From assembly GCA_934095805.1 (NCBI GenBank), contig CAKOKV010000031.1, forward strand, positions 1-8,434: a stretch of DNA of 8,434 nucleotides, in the 5' to 3' direction. Made by a program: the position numbers and the translations under genes. Shown piece after piece: positions 1 to 5,849 of the stretch (its first letter is position 1; each line of letters begins with the position of its first letter). Source of the DNA: an uncultured Bacilli bacterium (GTDB taxonomy: Bacteria; Bacillota_I; Bacilli_A; RF39; UBA660). The notes below the pieces were generated by a model, which was not told where the DNA came from, ran no database searches, and was given only the letters and a program-made list of their open reading frames with translations.

Positions 1-13
1 AATCAATAAATAA

Positions 14-43
14 TTGCTATAAATGTAGGAAATATGCTATAAT
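14..43 (+). promoter_or_regulatory. Sigma-A-type extended -10 promoter for the thioredoxin-like/murB operon
   Basis: A perfect TATAAT (38-43) is preceded by TG at 35-36, giving an extended -10 (TGCTATAAT). A -35-like TTGCTA lies at 14-19 with an 18-nt spacer. Transcription would start near 50, about 15 nt before the ATG at 65. The octamer TGCTATAA also occurs at 15-22, so a second upstream -10 (TATAAA, 18-23) is possible. Confidence 0.7.
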
Positions 44-64
44 TTTGAATATGGAGATGATATT

Positions 65-598
65 ATGGCAAAAAATAAAATGAAATTAAAAATTAAACCA
101 CAAAAAAGAATAAGAAATAAAAGTGTTGAATTAAGTGATTCTGATAAATTTAAGTCAGTTTTATATACTTTAATTGGTGTTCTTGCATTTATAGGTATTG
201 TTTATGGCCTTGTTTTATTAATGGAAAAAGGTGGACTTTTTGAAGAGGGTTATACTAAGCCTACAAGTAAAGCTACTGAAATAAGTAGTGAATATATTTC
301 TATTGGAACAGTATTTACAAGAGATATGAATGAATATTATGTATTATTTGATGATTTTAGTGGACTTAAAAATGATAGTTATGTAAGTTATCTTGCTTCT
401 AAAAGTAATTTAAAAGTTTATAAAGTTGATATGAGTAAACCTGAAAACAAGAGTTTTGCTTCTGAAACTAGTAATCCAAAAGCTAAAAGATCAAATGAAC
501 TTAAAATAAATGGAATTACACTTGTAAGAGTTAAAAATGGTAAGATAGTTAACTATATAGAAACTAGTAGTAAGATTGAAGAGTATTTAAGTAAATGA
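65..598 (+). CDS. Membrane-anchored thioredoxin-like-fold protein lacking cysteines
   Basis: This 177-aa protein has a strongly basic cytoplasmic N-terminus (residues 1-30, rich in Lys/Arg), one membrane segment at about 33-53, and an extracytoplasmic domain. The domain order suggests a thioredoxin-like fold: a strand (YYVLFDDF, 91-98), a helix (SYVSYLAS), a strand (LKVYKVDMS), then near the end a strand pair (ITLVRVKNGKIVNYIE) and a final helix, as in the cis-Pro half of thioredoxins. There is no CXXC and no cysteine anywhere in the protein, so it cannot be a thiol oxidoreductase; a structural or binding role is more likely. The start is set by GGAG at 53-56, 8 nt before the ATG. Its stop overlaps the murB start (ATGA, 595-598), so the two are translationally coupled. 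The fold assignment is inference from the strand/helix pattern only. Confidence 0.75.
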   Translation: MAKNKMKLKIKPQKRIRNKSVELSDSDKFKSVLYTLIGVLAFIGIVYGLVLLMEKGGLFEEGYTKPTSKATEISSEYISIGTVFTRDMNEYYVLFDDFSGLKNDSYVSYLASKSNLKVYKVDMSKPENKSFASETSNPKAKRSNELKINGITLVRVKNGKIVNYIETSSKIEEYLSK

Positions 599-1473
599 TA
601 GAAGAATTAGAAAATAAATTTGAAACTATTAAGGATGCTGAACTATTAGAATATAATACATATAAATTAGATACTAAATGTAAATTACTTATATTTCCTA
701 AAAACATTATTGAACTTAAAAGTATTATTGATATAGTTAATGGTAAATCTAAATGGTTTATTATTGGTAATGGTTCTAATATAATATTACCTGATTATTA
801 TGATGGTATTATTATAAAACTTAAATATTTTAGTGAATATAGTATATCTGATAATATTTTAACGGTTGATGCTGGTGTTATGATAAATAAATTATCTATG
901 GATATTTCAAGTAAAGGTTATAAAGGTCTTGAATGGGCTAGTGGTATACCAGGGACAATAGGTGGATGTATTTATAATAATGCAGGTTGTTATGGTAGTG
1001 AAATATGTGATAATTTAATTAGTGTTACTGTACTTGATAAAGATAAAATATATGATATTGACAGAAAGGATCTTGAATTTTCTTATAGAGATTCTATATT
1101 TAAAAGTAAGTTAAAAAATTTAATTATTCTATCTGCTAAATTTAGTATTGAAAAGTCTTCTAAGGAAGAGTTGTTAGATCTTATTAAAACTAGAACACTT
1201 AAAAGAGTAGAAACTCAACCACTTGAATATCCATCTTGTGGTAGTGTATTTAGAAATCCAGAAGGAGTAAGTGCTGGTAAACTAATAGATGAATCTAATC
1301 TTAAAGGTTATAAGATAAATGATGCGATGATTAGTTTTAAACATGCTAACTTTATAATTAATACTGGTAAAGCAAAGAGTGAAGATATTGTTGAACTTAT
1401 AAAAATAATAAAAACTACAATAAAAAAGAACTATAATATTGATTTAGTTCTTGAACAAGAAATAATAAAATAA
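595..1473 (+). CDS. murB: UDP-N-acetylenolpyruvoylglucosamine reductase (MurB), type II
   Basis: MurB is the cytoplasmic FAD enzyme that uses NADPH to reduce UDP-GlcNAc-enolpyruvate to UDP-MurNAc, the second committed step of peptidoglycan precursor synthesis. The FAD-binding loop is visible as IGNGSNIIL (57-65), followed by the Gly-rich GIPGTIGG segment with the NNAGCYG stretch. SYRDS places the conserved active-site Arg at 165. PSCGSVFRNPEG gives the catalytic Ser at 217, and LEQEI (286-290) near the C-terminus carries the conserved Glu. The SCGSVFRNPEG...AGKLID...LKGYKI layout and the 292-aa length fit the shorter Gram-positive type II MurB. The ATG overlaps the upstream stop by 4 nt, consistent with coupled translation from the promoter at 14-43. 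In Bacillus murB lies in the dcw cluster near spoIIGA-sigE-sigG, which matches this neighbourhood. Confidence 0.97.
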   Translation: MIEELENKFETIKDAELLEYNTYKLDTKCKLLIFPKNIIELKSIIDIVNGKSKWFIIGNGSNIILPDYYDGIIIKLKYFSEYSISDNILTVDAGVMINKLSMDISSKGYKGLEWASGIPGTIGGCIYNNAGCYGSEICDNLISVTVLDKDKIYDIDRKDLEFSYRDSIFKSKLKNLIILSAKFSIEKSSKEELLDLIKTRTLKRVETQPLEYPSCGSVFRNPEGVSAGKLIDESNLKGYKINDAMISFKHANFIINTGKAKSEDIVELIKIIKTTIKKNYNIDLVLEQEIIK

Positions 1474-1496
1474 ATAAAAAAAGTGATTTCTCACTT
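1472..1496 (-). terminator. Intrinsic terminator of rpmB, probably bidirectional with murB
   Basis: AAGTGA (1481-1486) pairs with TCACTT (1491-1496) across a 4-nt loop. Read on the minus strand the hairpin comes just after the rpmB stop and is followed by a run of seven T (1482-1476), then ATTT. Read on the plus strand it lies 7 nt after the murB stop and is followed by an AT stretch and the T run at 1507-1514, so it may also end murB transcripts, less efficiently. Confidence 0.75.
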
Positions 1497-1499
1497 AAA

Positions 1500-1667
1500 T
1501 TATTTATTTTTTTTAATTGATTTAATTTCTTTTGTTGACATTCTAACTTTTTTACCATCAACAACAACAGTTTGTAAGTTAACTTTTTGAGTTTTCTTAG
1601 TTGCCTTTAATGAAAAAGGTCTATTTTGTGAACTCATATTTTTTCTATTTGATACATTTTTTGCCAT
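1500..1667 (-). CDS. rpmB: Ribosomal protein L28 (bL28), short divergent form
   Basis: This 55-aa basic protein aligns without gaps to the body of bL28. Residues 15-31 (NRPFSLKATKKTQKVN and LQ) match the N-R-S-H-A...K-R-T...N-L-Q core, and residues 35-50 (VVDGKKVRMSTKEIKS) match the V-[ND]-G-K-x-K-x-[VM]-[SR] strand and terminal helix. bL28 is a small protein of the large ribosomal subunit. The usual length is about 62 residues; here the N-terminal loop is shorter, there are no cysteines, and the well-conserved S-H-A is replaced by P-F-S. The start is well supported: AGGAGG (1683-1678) lies 10 nt upstream of the ATG. The gene is monocistronic on the minus strand, convergent with murB and divergent from the 1791 gene. 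The identification is from pattern memory, not a database search. Confidence 0.85.
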   Translation of the reverse strand: MAKNVSNRKNMSSQNRPFSLKATKKTQKVNLQTVVVDGKKVRMSTKEIKSIKKNK

Positions 1668-1705
1668 TTTTAACTTGCCTCCTCTTTTTAAGCCAAATAT
1701 AATTT

Positions 1706-1734
1706 AACATAAAATTGTGGTTAAGTAAAGTAAA
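1706..1734 (-). promoter_or_regulatory. Candidate sigma-A promoter for rpmB
   Basis: On the minus strand, TTTACT (1734-1729) and TATGTT (1711-1706) are separated by 17 nt, each with four of six consensus bases. Transcription would start near 1699, about 32 nt before the rpmB ATG. The placement in the 123-nt divergent gap is right, but the hexamers are only moderate. Confidence 0.4.
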
Positions 1735-1736
1735 AA

Positions 1737-1765
1737 TTGACTTTTTGTTACTTTTTTAGTATTAT
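1737..1765 (+). promoter_or_regulatory. Sigma-A promoter for the 1791 gene
   Basis: TTGACT (1737-1742) and TATTAT (1760-1765) are separated by exactly 17 nt, each one base off consensus. Transcription would start near 1772, which leaves a short leader containing the AAGGGG ribosome site. This also argues against using the in-frame TTG at 1737 as a start codon. Confidence 0.7.
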
Positions 1766-1778
1766 AAGCATAAAAATT

Positions 1779-1784
1779 AAGGGG
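1779..1784 (+). promoter_or_regulatory. Ribosome binding site fixing the start at 1791
   Basis: AAGGGG ends 6 nt before the ATG at 1791. The reading frame is open upstream to a TTG at 1737, but that codon is the -35 hexamer of the promoter and has no SD, so the ATG at 1791 is the supported start. Confidence 0.7.
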
Positions 1785-1790
1785 ATAGTT

Positions 1791-2618
1791 ATGAAAAAAG
1801 AAACTAAACGATATACTTTGGTTGAATACTGTGGATGTAGAACTAAACATTTAGCAAATAAGGCTGAATACGATAAGATGATAAAGGATATTATTTTGAG
1901 TAATAGGAGAAAAACTTCTAAATATTTATGTGGTAATGTTAGTACTTTTAGAAATAGGGATAAAAGTATAGATGCAACTATACATATTTATCATAAACTT
2001 ATGGGTCCTTCTACTATAAGTGAAGTTGATGACTTTACTACTACTATGACAGAAGAAGAATTAATTAGTAGATTTGAGAGTGAATTATGTACAAAAGAAG
2101 AATTTTTTCCAGATATTAATGTTTGTTATTTTGAAACTAAGAATAGAAATGATAAAAGTTCTGATAAAAGGGATATTGGTATTAAATATATTCCTGTTAT
2201 ATATAAGGCTGATAGAACATTTTTAGATAGAGATACTATTAAAGATTATTTAAAATTTCAAGCTGAAACTGATAATTTTGATTTCTTTAAAGGTTTATGT
2301 AATGAGTTTTGTTTTTATAATTTTATTGGTGAAGAGATTGAAGAATTATATAGAACAATTGATAGAGCAAAGTATCAAGGATATGATAGTTCAACTGTAT
2401 ATTTTGCGGCTGTTAGATTATTTAATAGATTTATAAAAGAATTTAATAGAGAAGGTAAAGTTGTTTTAGATAATAATGGTAAACCACAAATTAGCAAGAG
2501 AAGACTTAGGGATATTGGTATGTTTATAAAAAATTATGGTAATCAAAGAAAATCACCTGTTAGTTATAATGGATATAAAAAATTTGATAAAGAATATAAA
2601 AAAGTTAAAGGTAAGTAA
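1791..2618 (+). CDS. Hypothetical cytoplasmic protein, 275 aa
   Basis: I do not recognise this protein. It has no signal peptide or membrane segment, is rich in charged residues (many Lys, Arg, Asp, Glu) and looks fully folded. Near the N-terminus is a YCGCR sequence (Cys 14 and 16) and another Cys at about 47, too few and too scattered to argue for a zinc site. The middle (about 170-240) looks helical, with an EEIEELYRTIDRAKYQGYD segment followed by an aromatic-rich helix. The C-terminus is strongly basic (KKFDKEYKKVKGK), which could bind nucleic acid, but this is only inference. The gene has its own sigma-A promoter and terminator, so it is monocistronic. It lies just upstream of the Spo0A-controlled spoIIG operon. 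The start at 1791 is chosen over TTG 1737 because of the AAGGGG site. Confidence 0.85.
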   Translation: MKKETKRYTLVEYCGCRTKHLANKAEYDKMIKDIILSNRRKTSKYLCGNVSTFRNRDKSIDATIHIYHKLMGPSTISEVDDFTTTMTEEELISRFESELCTKEEFFPDINVCYFETKNRNDKSSDKRDIGIKYIPVIYKADRTFLDRDTIKDYLKFQAETDNFDFFKGLCNEFCFYNFIGEEIEELYRTIDRAKYQGYDSSTVYFAAVRLFNRFIKEFNREGKVVLDNNGKPQISKRRLRDIGMFIKNYGNQRKSPVSYNGYKKFDKEYKKVKGK

Positions 2619-2649
2619 TTAATTCGACAAAATTTACTTATCTTTTTTT
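2610..2649 (+). terminator. Intrinsic terminator of the 1791 gene, overlapping the spoIIG promoter
   Basis: GGTAAGTAA (2610-2618, including the TAA stop) pairs with TTACTTATC (2634-2642) in a 9-bp stem with one G-U pair. Seven T follow directly at 2643-2649. The 15-nt loop is longer than usual and contains the Spo0A box. Confidence 0.55.
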
Positions 2650-2656
2650 GTATACT
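2623..2656 (+). promoter_or_regulatory. Spo0A-controlled spoIIG promoter (0A box, long-spacer sigma-A promoter)
   Basis: TTCGACA at 2623-2629 is the exact complement of the Spo0A box TGTCGAA. A -10-like TATACT lies at 2651-2656. The best -35-like hexamer is TCGACA (2624-2629), inside the 0A box, giving a 21-nt spacer, far from the normal 17. The Bacillus subtilis spoIIG promoter is known for the same unusual design: sigma-A hexamers about 22 bp apart, activated by Spo0A~P bound over the -35 region. Transcription would start near 2663, only about 11 nt before the spoIIGA ATG. Confidence 0.75.
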
Positions 2657-2663
2657 TTTGTTG

Positions 2664-2668
2664 GGTGA
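2664..2668 (+). promoter_or_regulatory. Ribosome binding site deciding the spoIIGA start
   Basis: GGTGA matches the GGTGA part of the extended SD and ends 5 nt before ATG 2674. The in-frame GTG at 2665 lies inside this site and has only T-rich sequence upstream, so ATG 2674 is preferred. Confidence 0.55.
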
Positions 2669-2673
2669 AAAAA

Positions 2674-3396
2674 ATGATTTATATTGATGAAGTTATTGTA
2701 CTTAATTTTATTATTGATTATTTACTTCTTTTATTTACATCATATATATTAAAATTAAATACTTTAAAATATAAATTATTACTTTCTTCTTTATTTGGAG
2801 AAATATCTATATTATATTTATTTTTCAATATGAATAATTTATTTCTTATAATATTTAAATTATCTATATGTAGTGTTATGATTTTTATTTCATTTGGTAA
2901 ATGTGGTTTTAAGGAGTTTATTAAAAGATGTATTTATTTCTATATATTGTCTTTCTTTTTAGGAGGTGTTCTTTATTATTTTAAGATTGAAAATTTAGTT
3001 AAATATGAAATATATTTATTGTCTATACCAATAATTTTGAATATTTATAAGTATTTTGCATATCATTTAAAGACTATAATTAATACTCATAGAAAAGTAA
3101 CTATATATTTAAATAATGGAAAGATATTATTTTTAAATGGATTTATTGATACTGGTAATTCATTAATAGATCCATATTCTAAGAAGAAAGTTATTATTAT
3201 AAATAAATATGTTTATGATAATTATTATTTAGTTCCATATAAGACAGTGGATAGTGAATGTTTACTTAAGTGTTTTAAACCAAATAAGGTTTATATAGAA
3301 GGTATTGGAGAGAGAAAGGATGTTGTAGTTGGTGTTGTTCATAAGAAATTTAATGGTTATGATTGTTTAATAAATTATAGGTTAATGGAGGAATAA
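2674..3396 (+). CDS. spoIIGA: SpoIIGA, sigma-E factor processing aspartic peptidase
   Basis: SpoIIGA is the membrane-embedded aspartic protease that removes the pro-sequence of sigma-E in the mother cell, after a signal from the forespore protein SpoIIR. The N-terminal half has five hydrophobic segments (about 6-26, 33-53, 55-75, 86-105 and 110-130). The opening residues (MIYIDEVIVLNFIIDYLLLL) are typical of the family. The cytoplasmic domain carries the catalytic motif DTGN with Asp at 159. At 240 aa it is shorter than the Bacillus subtilis protein (about 309 aa); the family-like ending GYDCLINYRLM is present, so the shortening is internal rather than a C-terminal truncation. sigE follows 2 nt after the stop, the standard arrangement of enzyme and substrate. 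A GTG at 2665 would add three residues but lacks an SD. Confidence 0.95.
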   Translation: MIYIDEVIVLNFIIDYLLLLFTSYILKLNTLKYKLLLSSLFGEISILYLFFNMNNLFLIIFKLSICSVMIFISFGKCGFKEFIKRCIYFYILSFFLGGVLYYFKIENLVKYEIYLLSIPIILNIYKYFAYHLKTIINTHRKVTIYLNNGKILFLNGFIDTGNSLIDPYSKKKVIIINKYVYDNYYLVPYKTVDSECLLKCFKPNKVYIEGIGERKDVVVGVVHKKFNGYDCLINYRLMEE

Positions 3397-3398
3397 CT

Positions 3399-4079
3399 AT
3401 GATAGAGAAAATATTAGATAAGTTTTTTAGAAATGATGATGTGTTTTTTGTGGGAAGTACTGATATATTACCACCACCATTAAAAAAAGATGTTGAAGAG
3501 GATCTGGTTAGAAAATGTAATATGGGAGACTTGGAAGCTAGAAATAAACTTATTGAGCATAATTTAAGATTAGTTGTTTTTCTTGCTAAAAAGTATGATA
3601 CAACTATGTATGATTTAGAAGATTTAGTTAGTATAGGTACTATTGGTCTTATTAAAGGAATTAAGACATATAAACTTGATAAGAATATAAAACTTGCTAC
3701 TTATGCATCAAGGTGTATTGATAATGAAATACTTATGTTTTTAAGAAAAAATAAGAAAAGAACTAAAGAAGTAAGTTTTGAAGATTCTATAAATTTTGAT
3801 AGTGAAGGTAATGAACTTAAAATAGAAGATGTTTTTGGAACAGATGAAGATATTGTGCACAAGTCAATAGAGTGTCAAGAAGATAAATTGATACTAGAAA
3901 GGGAAATAAATAATCTTGATGAAAGGGATAGAGAGATAATTGAACTTAGATATGGTTTATGTGGAAATAAGGAATTAACACAAAAAGAACTTGCTGATAA
4001 ATTATCTATTTCACAGTCTTATATATCTAGAATTGAAAAGAAAGTAATTAAAAAATTAAAAAATCTTATGAAAATATGA
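3399..4079 (+). CDS. sigE: RNA polymerase sigma-E precursor (mother-cell sporulation sigma factor)
   Basis: Sigma-E directs early mother-cell transcription during sporulation. The protein (226 aa) has the N-terminal FFVGS...LPPPL segment specific to SigE, then region 2 (HNLRLVV, DLVSIGTIGLIKGIKTY, and LATYASRCIDNEIL at about 99-112). Region 4 has LDERDREIIELRYGL and a helix-turn-helix at about 193-220 (LTQKELADKLSISQSYISR). By alignment the SpoIIGA cleavage site corresponds to F16-F17, so the pro-sequence is only about 16 residues against 27 in Bacillus subtilis. It keeps an amphipathic pattern (I2, I5, L6, F9, F10). The start is firm: GGAGG at 3387-3391 sits 7 nt upstream, and an in-frame stop at 3378-3380 leaves no other ATG. 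The terminator after the gene ends the spoIIG unit. Confidence 0.97.
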   Translation: MIEKILDKFFRNDDVFFVGSTDILPPPLKKDVEEDLVRKCNMGDLEARNKLIEHNLRLVVFLAKKYDTTMYDLEDLVSIGTIGLIKGIKTYKLDKNIKLATYASRCIDNEILMFLRKNKKRTKEVSFEDSINFDSEGNELKIEDVFGTDEDIVHKSIECQEDKLILEREINNLDERDREIIELRYGLCGNKELTQKELADKLSISQSYISRIEKKVIKKLKNLMKI

Positions 4080-4100
4080 AAAAATAGTTTCATATTTTTT
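4071..4100 (+). terminator. Intrinsic terminator of the spoIIGA-sigE operon
   Basis: AAAATATGAAA (4071-4081) and TTTCATATTTT (4088-4098) form an 11-bp perfect but AT-rich stem with a 6-nt loop, followed by T to 4100. The 5' arm overlaps the last codons and TGA of sigE. It separates spoIIG from the following unit. Confidence 0.7.
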
Positions 4101-4108
4101 AATTTATC

Positions 4109-4138
4109 TTGTTTTTTACTAATTAATTGTGATAAAAT
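4109..4138 (+). promoter_or_regulatory. Candidate sigma-A promoter for the 4179-7855 unit
   Basis: TAAAAT (4133-4138) is preceded by TG at 4130-4131, forming an extended -10 (TGATAAAAT). A weak -35, TTGTTT (4109-4114), lies 18 nt upstream. Transcription would start near 4145. I found no convincing sigma-E, sigma-F or sigma-G promoter here. Confidence 0.55.
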
Positions 4139-4165
4139 ACTTTTAGTATAGACATAAATGGAATT

Positions 4166-4170
4166 GGAGG
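4166..4170 (+). promoter_or_regulatory. Ribosome binding site deciding the start at 4179
   Basis: GGAGG followed by AAGAAG lies 8 nt before ATG 4179. An in-frame ATG at 4158 lies upstream of this site and has no SD of its own, so the 555-aa product starting at 4179 is preferred over one of 562 aa. Confidence 0.7.
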
Positions 4171-4178
4171 AAGAAGAT

Positions 4179-5846
4179 ATGTCAAATAATTATGATGATT
4201 ATGGCTATGAAGATAGTTATAATGACGATAATGGTAGTACTACAAGAAAAAGAGTTCTTATTATTATTTTAGTTATTATTGCTATACTATTAGTTATATT
4301 TCTATTAAAGAGTTGTGGAAATAAAAAGAAACCAGTAGAAACACCAACAACTACACAAGCTGTGTTCTCTTATGAAAATGCACTTTTGGATGCTGGAAAG
4401 AAATATTATGAAAATAATACTGATGAACTTCCAAAATCAATTGGAGATTGTAAGACGGTAAGTTTAAAAACATTAGGTGATAGAGGGCTTGTTAATCCTG
4501 ATGAATTCGTAAGATGTAATGATGAAACTACTCTTGTAAGAGTATGTATGCTTGAAAATAACAAATTACATTATGTACCATGGTTAGTATGTACTGATAA
4601 AACATCAGATACAGAATATAATGAACCTAAAGAAGGTACTATTAATGATGTAGTTGCTGATAAGTCATACATTGAGTTCAAATACTTACCAATGGCACTT
4701 AAAAAAGGAAATCAAAAATTAGGTAAAGTAGAAGAGTTATGGCAAGATGAAATTAAATATAAGTCATATAAAACTGTAAGTACTACTAAGTATTATAGAT
4801 ATAAGGATTTACAATATACTTGGAATTTAGTTGATAAGATTTATTACACTAGCAAAGGAGAAGTTACTAATAGTGCTGATGTAAAAGAGTATTATCCAGT
4901 ATCTCCAAATAATAATTATAATTTACATAGTGATAAAGCTACTGCTTATAAATGGTATACAGTAACTAATGGAACTAAAGAATATTATATGGCAAATGGT
5001 GCTAAAGCTTATAGTGCTGTTGCTCCTAATGGATTCCCAAATAAAGATGTTGATTCAGCGATTTCAACTTATGAAAGATATTATTTACCAACACATTATT
5101 ATATGTGTTATAACAACACTGGATATGTTAAATATTCAACTTCTAAATGTGGTACTGGTAATTCAGTTGATTTCCCAATATATAAGAATGAAGAGTTTGA
5201 TTCTTGTGTATCTACTGATTCACCATCAAGTACTGATATTAAAAACGGTAAGAGTAAAGTAGTTAATGGTAGATGTGTTATAAGTAGAACAAAAACTGCT
5301 TGTACTTCAAGTGAAAAGAATTGTGTTAAACTAACAATTTATCAATGGTATAAAGTTAATGGTGGAACTAGAACATATTATCCATCAATGAAGAGCGATG
5401 CTAAACTTGAGAAAGTATATTATACTGAAGCTCCTGTTAAGGATGCTATAAAAGATGAAAGCACTGGTACTACTGCTTATAAGTGGTATAAAGAAGGAAC
5501 TAAGAGAGTAAGTGGATATAGTTCAACTGCTCCTAAAGGTTATCCAGATGCAACTAAGACTAGTGATTCAAGATGGACAGAATTTACTGATTGGAGTTCT
5601 AAGAAACCAGCTTCTGCTAGTTATAGAAAAATAGAAAGTAAGACTAAAGTTAAATTACAAGAAATTCAAGGTACTAATGAAGATAGTTTTGAAGAGATTG
5701 GTACTGAATATGTAACTGCTGAAGAAATGTTCAAGATTTATACTGATAAAGGTTATAAAGTTTCAAGTCTTGATGATATTTCAGCAAATGGTGAATTAAA
5801 ATATAAAGTTAAAATGTTTATTAGAAATAAAAAGGAGGCTAATTAG
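4179..5846 (+). CDS. Bitopic membrane protein with repeat-containing, Cys-rich ectodomain
   Basis: I do not recognise a named family. The 555-aa product has a short acidic, Tyr/Asn/Asp-rich cytoplasmic tail (1-22), a basic RKR stop, one membrane segment (26-43) and a large extracytoplasmic part. The first ectodomain segment (about 65-145; FSYENALLDAGKKYYENN, then a C-K-T-V-S-L-K-T-L stretch and spaced cysteines) resembles pilin-like globular heads seen in low-GC Firmicutes. After it come degenerate repeats opening with AYKWY (256-260), YQWY (388-391) and AYKWY (433-437), with APxG[FY]P following the first and third. Ten cysteines between 91 and 382 could form disulfides. The C-terminus (MFKIYTDKGYKV) may be a small folded cap. 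It leads a three-gene unit: the next gene starts 3 nt after its stop. A surface or cell-wall role is inference. Confidence 0.88.
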   Translation: MSNNYDDYGYEDSYNDDNGSTTRKRVLIIILVIIAILLVIFLLKSCGNKKKPVETPTTTQAVFSYENALLDAGKKYYENNTDELPKSIGDCKTVSLKTLGDRGLVNPDEFVRCNDETTLVRVCMLENNKLHYVPWLVCTDKTSDTEYNEPKEGTINDVVADKSYIEFKYLPMALKKGNQKLGKVEELWQDEIKYKSYKTVSTTKYYRYKDLQYTWNLVDKIYYTSKGEVTNSADVKEYYPVSPNNNYNLHSDKATAYKWYTVTNGTKEYYMANGAKAYSAVAPNGFPNKDVDSAISTYERYYLPTHYYMCYNNTGYVKYSTSKCGTGNSVDFPIYKNEEFDSCVSTDSPSSTDIKNGKSKVVNGRCVISRTKTACTSSEKNCVKLTIYQWYKVNGGTRTYYPSMKSDAKLEKVYYTEAPVKDAIKDESTGTTAYKWYKEGTKRVSGYSSTAPKGYPDATKTSDSRWTEFTDWSSKKPASASYRKIESKTKVKLQEIQGTNEDSFEEIGTEYVTAEEMFKIYTDKGYKVSSLDDISANGELKYKVKMFIRNKKEAN

Positions 5847-5849
5847 TCT

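Noticed and set aside
1737..1790. TTG start at 1737 extending the hypothetical protein by 18 residues
   Set aside because: The TTG is part of the -35 hexamer, it lies upstream of the predicted transcript start, and it has no SD; AAGGGG supports ATG 1791.
4090..4096. TCATATT, matching the sigma-E -35 consensus KMATATT
   Set aside because: There is no CATACAAT-like -10 14-15 nt downstream, and the match lies within the sigE terminator stem.
4158..4178. ATG 4158 as start of the ectodomain protein
   Set aside because: No SD lies upstream of it, while GGAGG at 4166-4170 is well placed for ATG 4179.
4312..4320. Cys46 after the membrane segment as a lipoprotein attachment site
   Set aside because: The preceding residues (LLKS) do not fit a lipobox, and the segment follows a 22-residue acidic tail rather than a short basic signal peptide.
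4969..5262. Plus-strand 97-codon frame inside the 4179 gene
   Set aside because: It is a frame shadow with a Leu/Ile/Val-rich product from T-rich codons, lies wholly inside a better-supported gene and has no SD.
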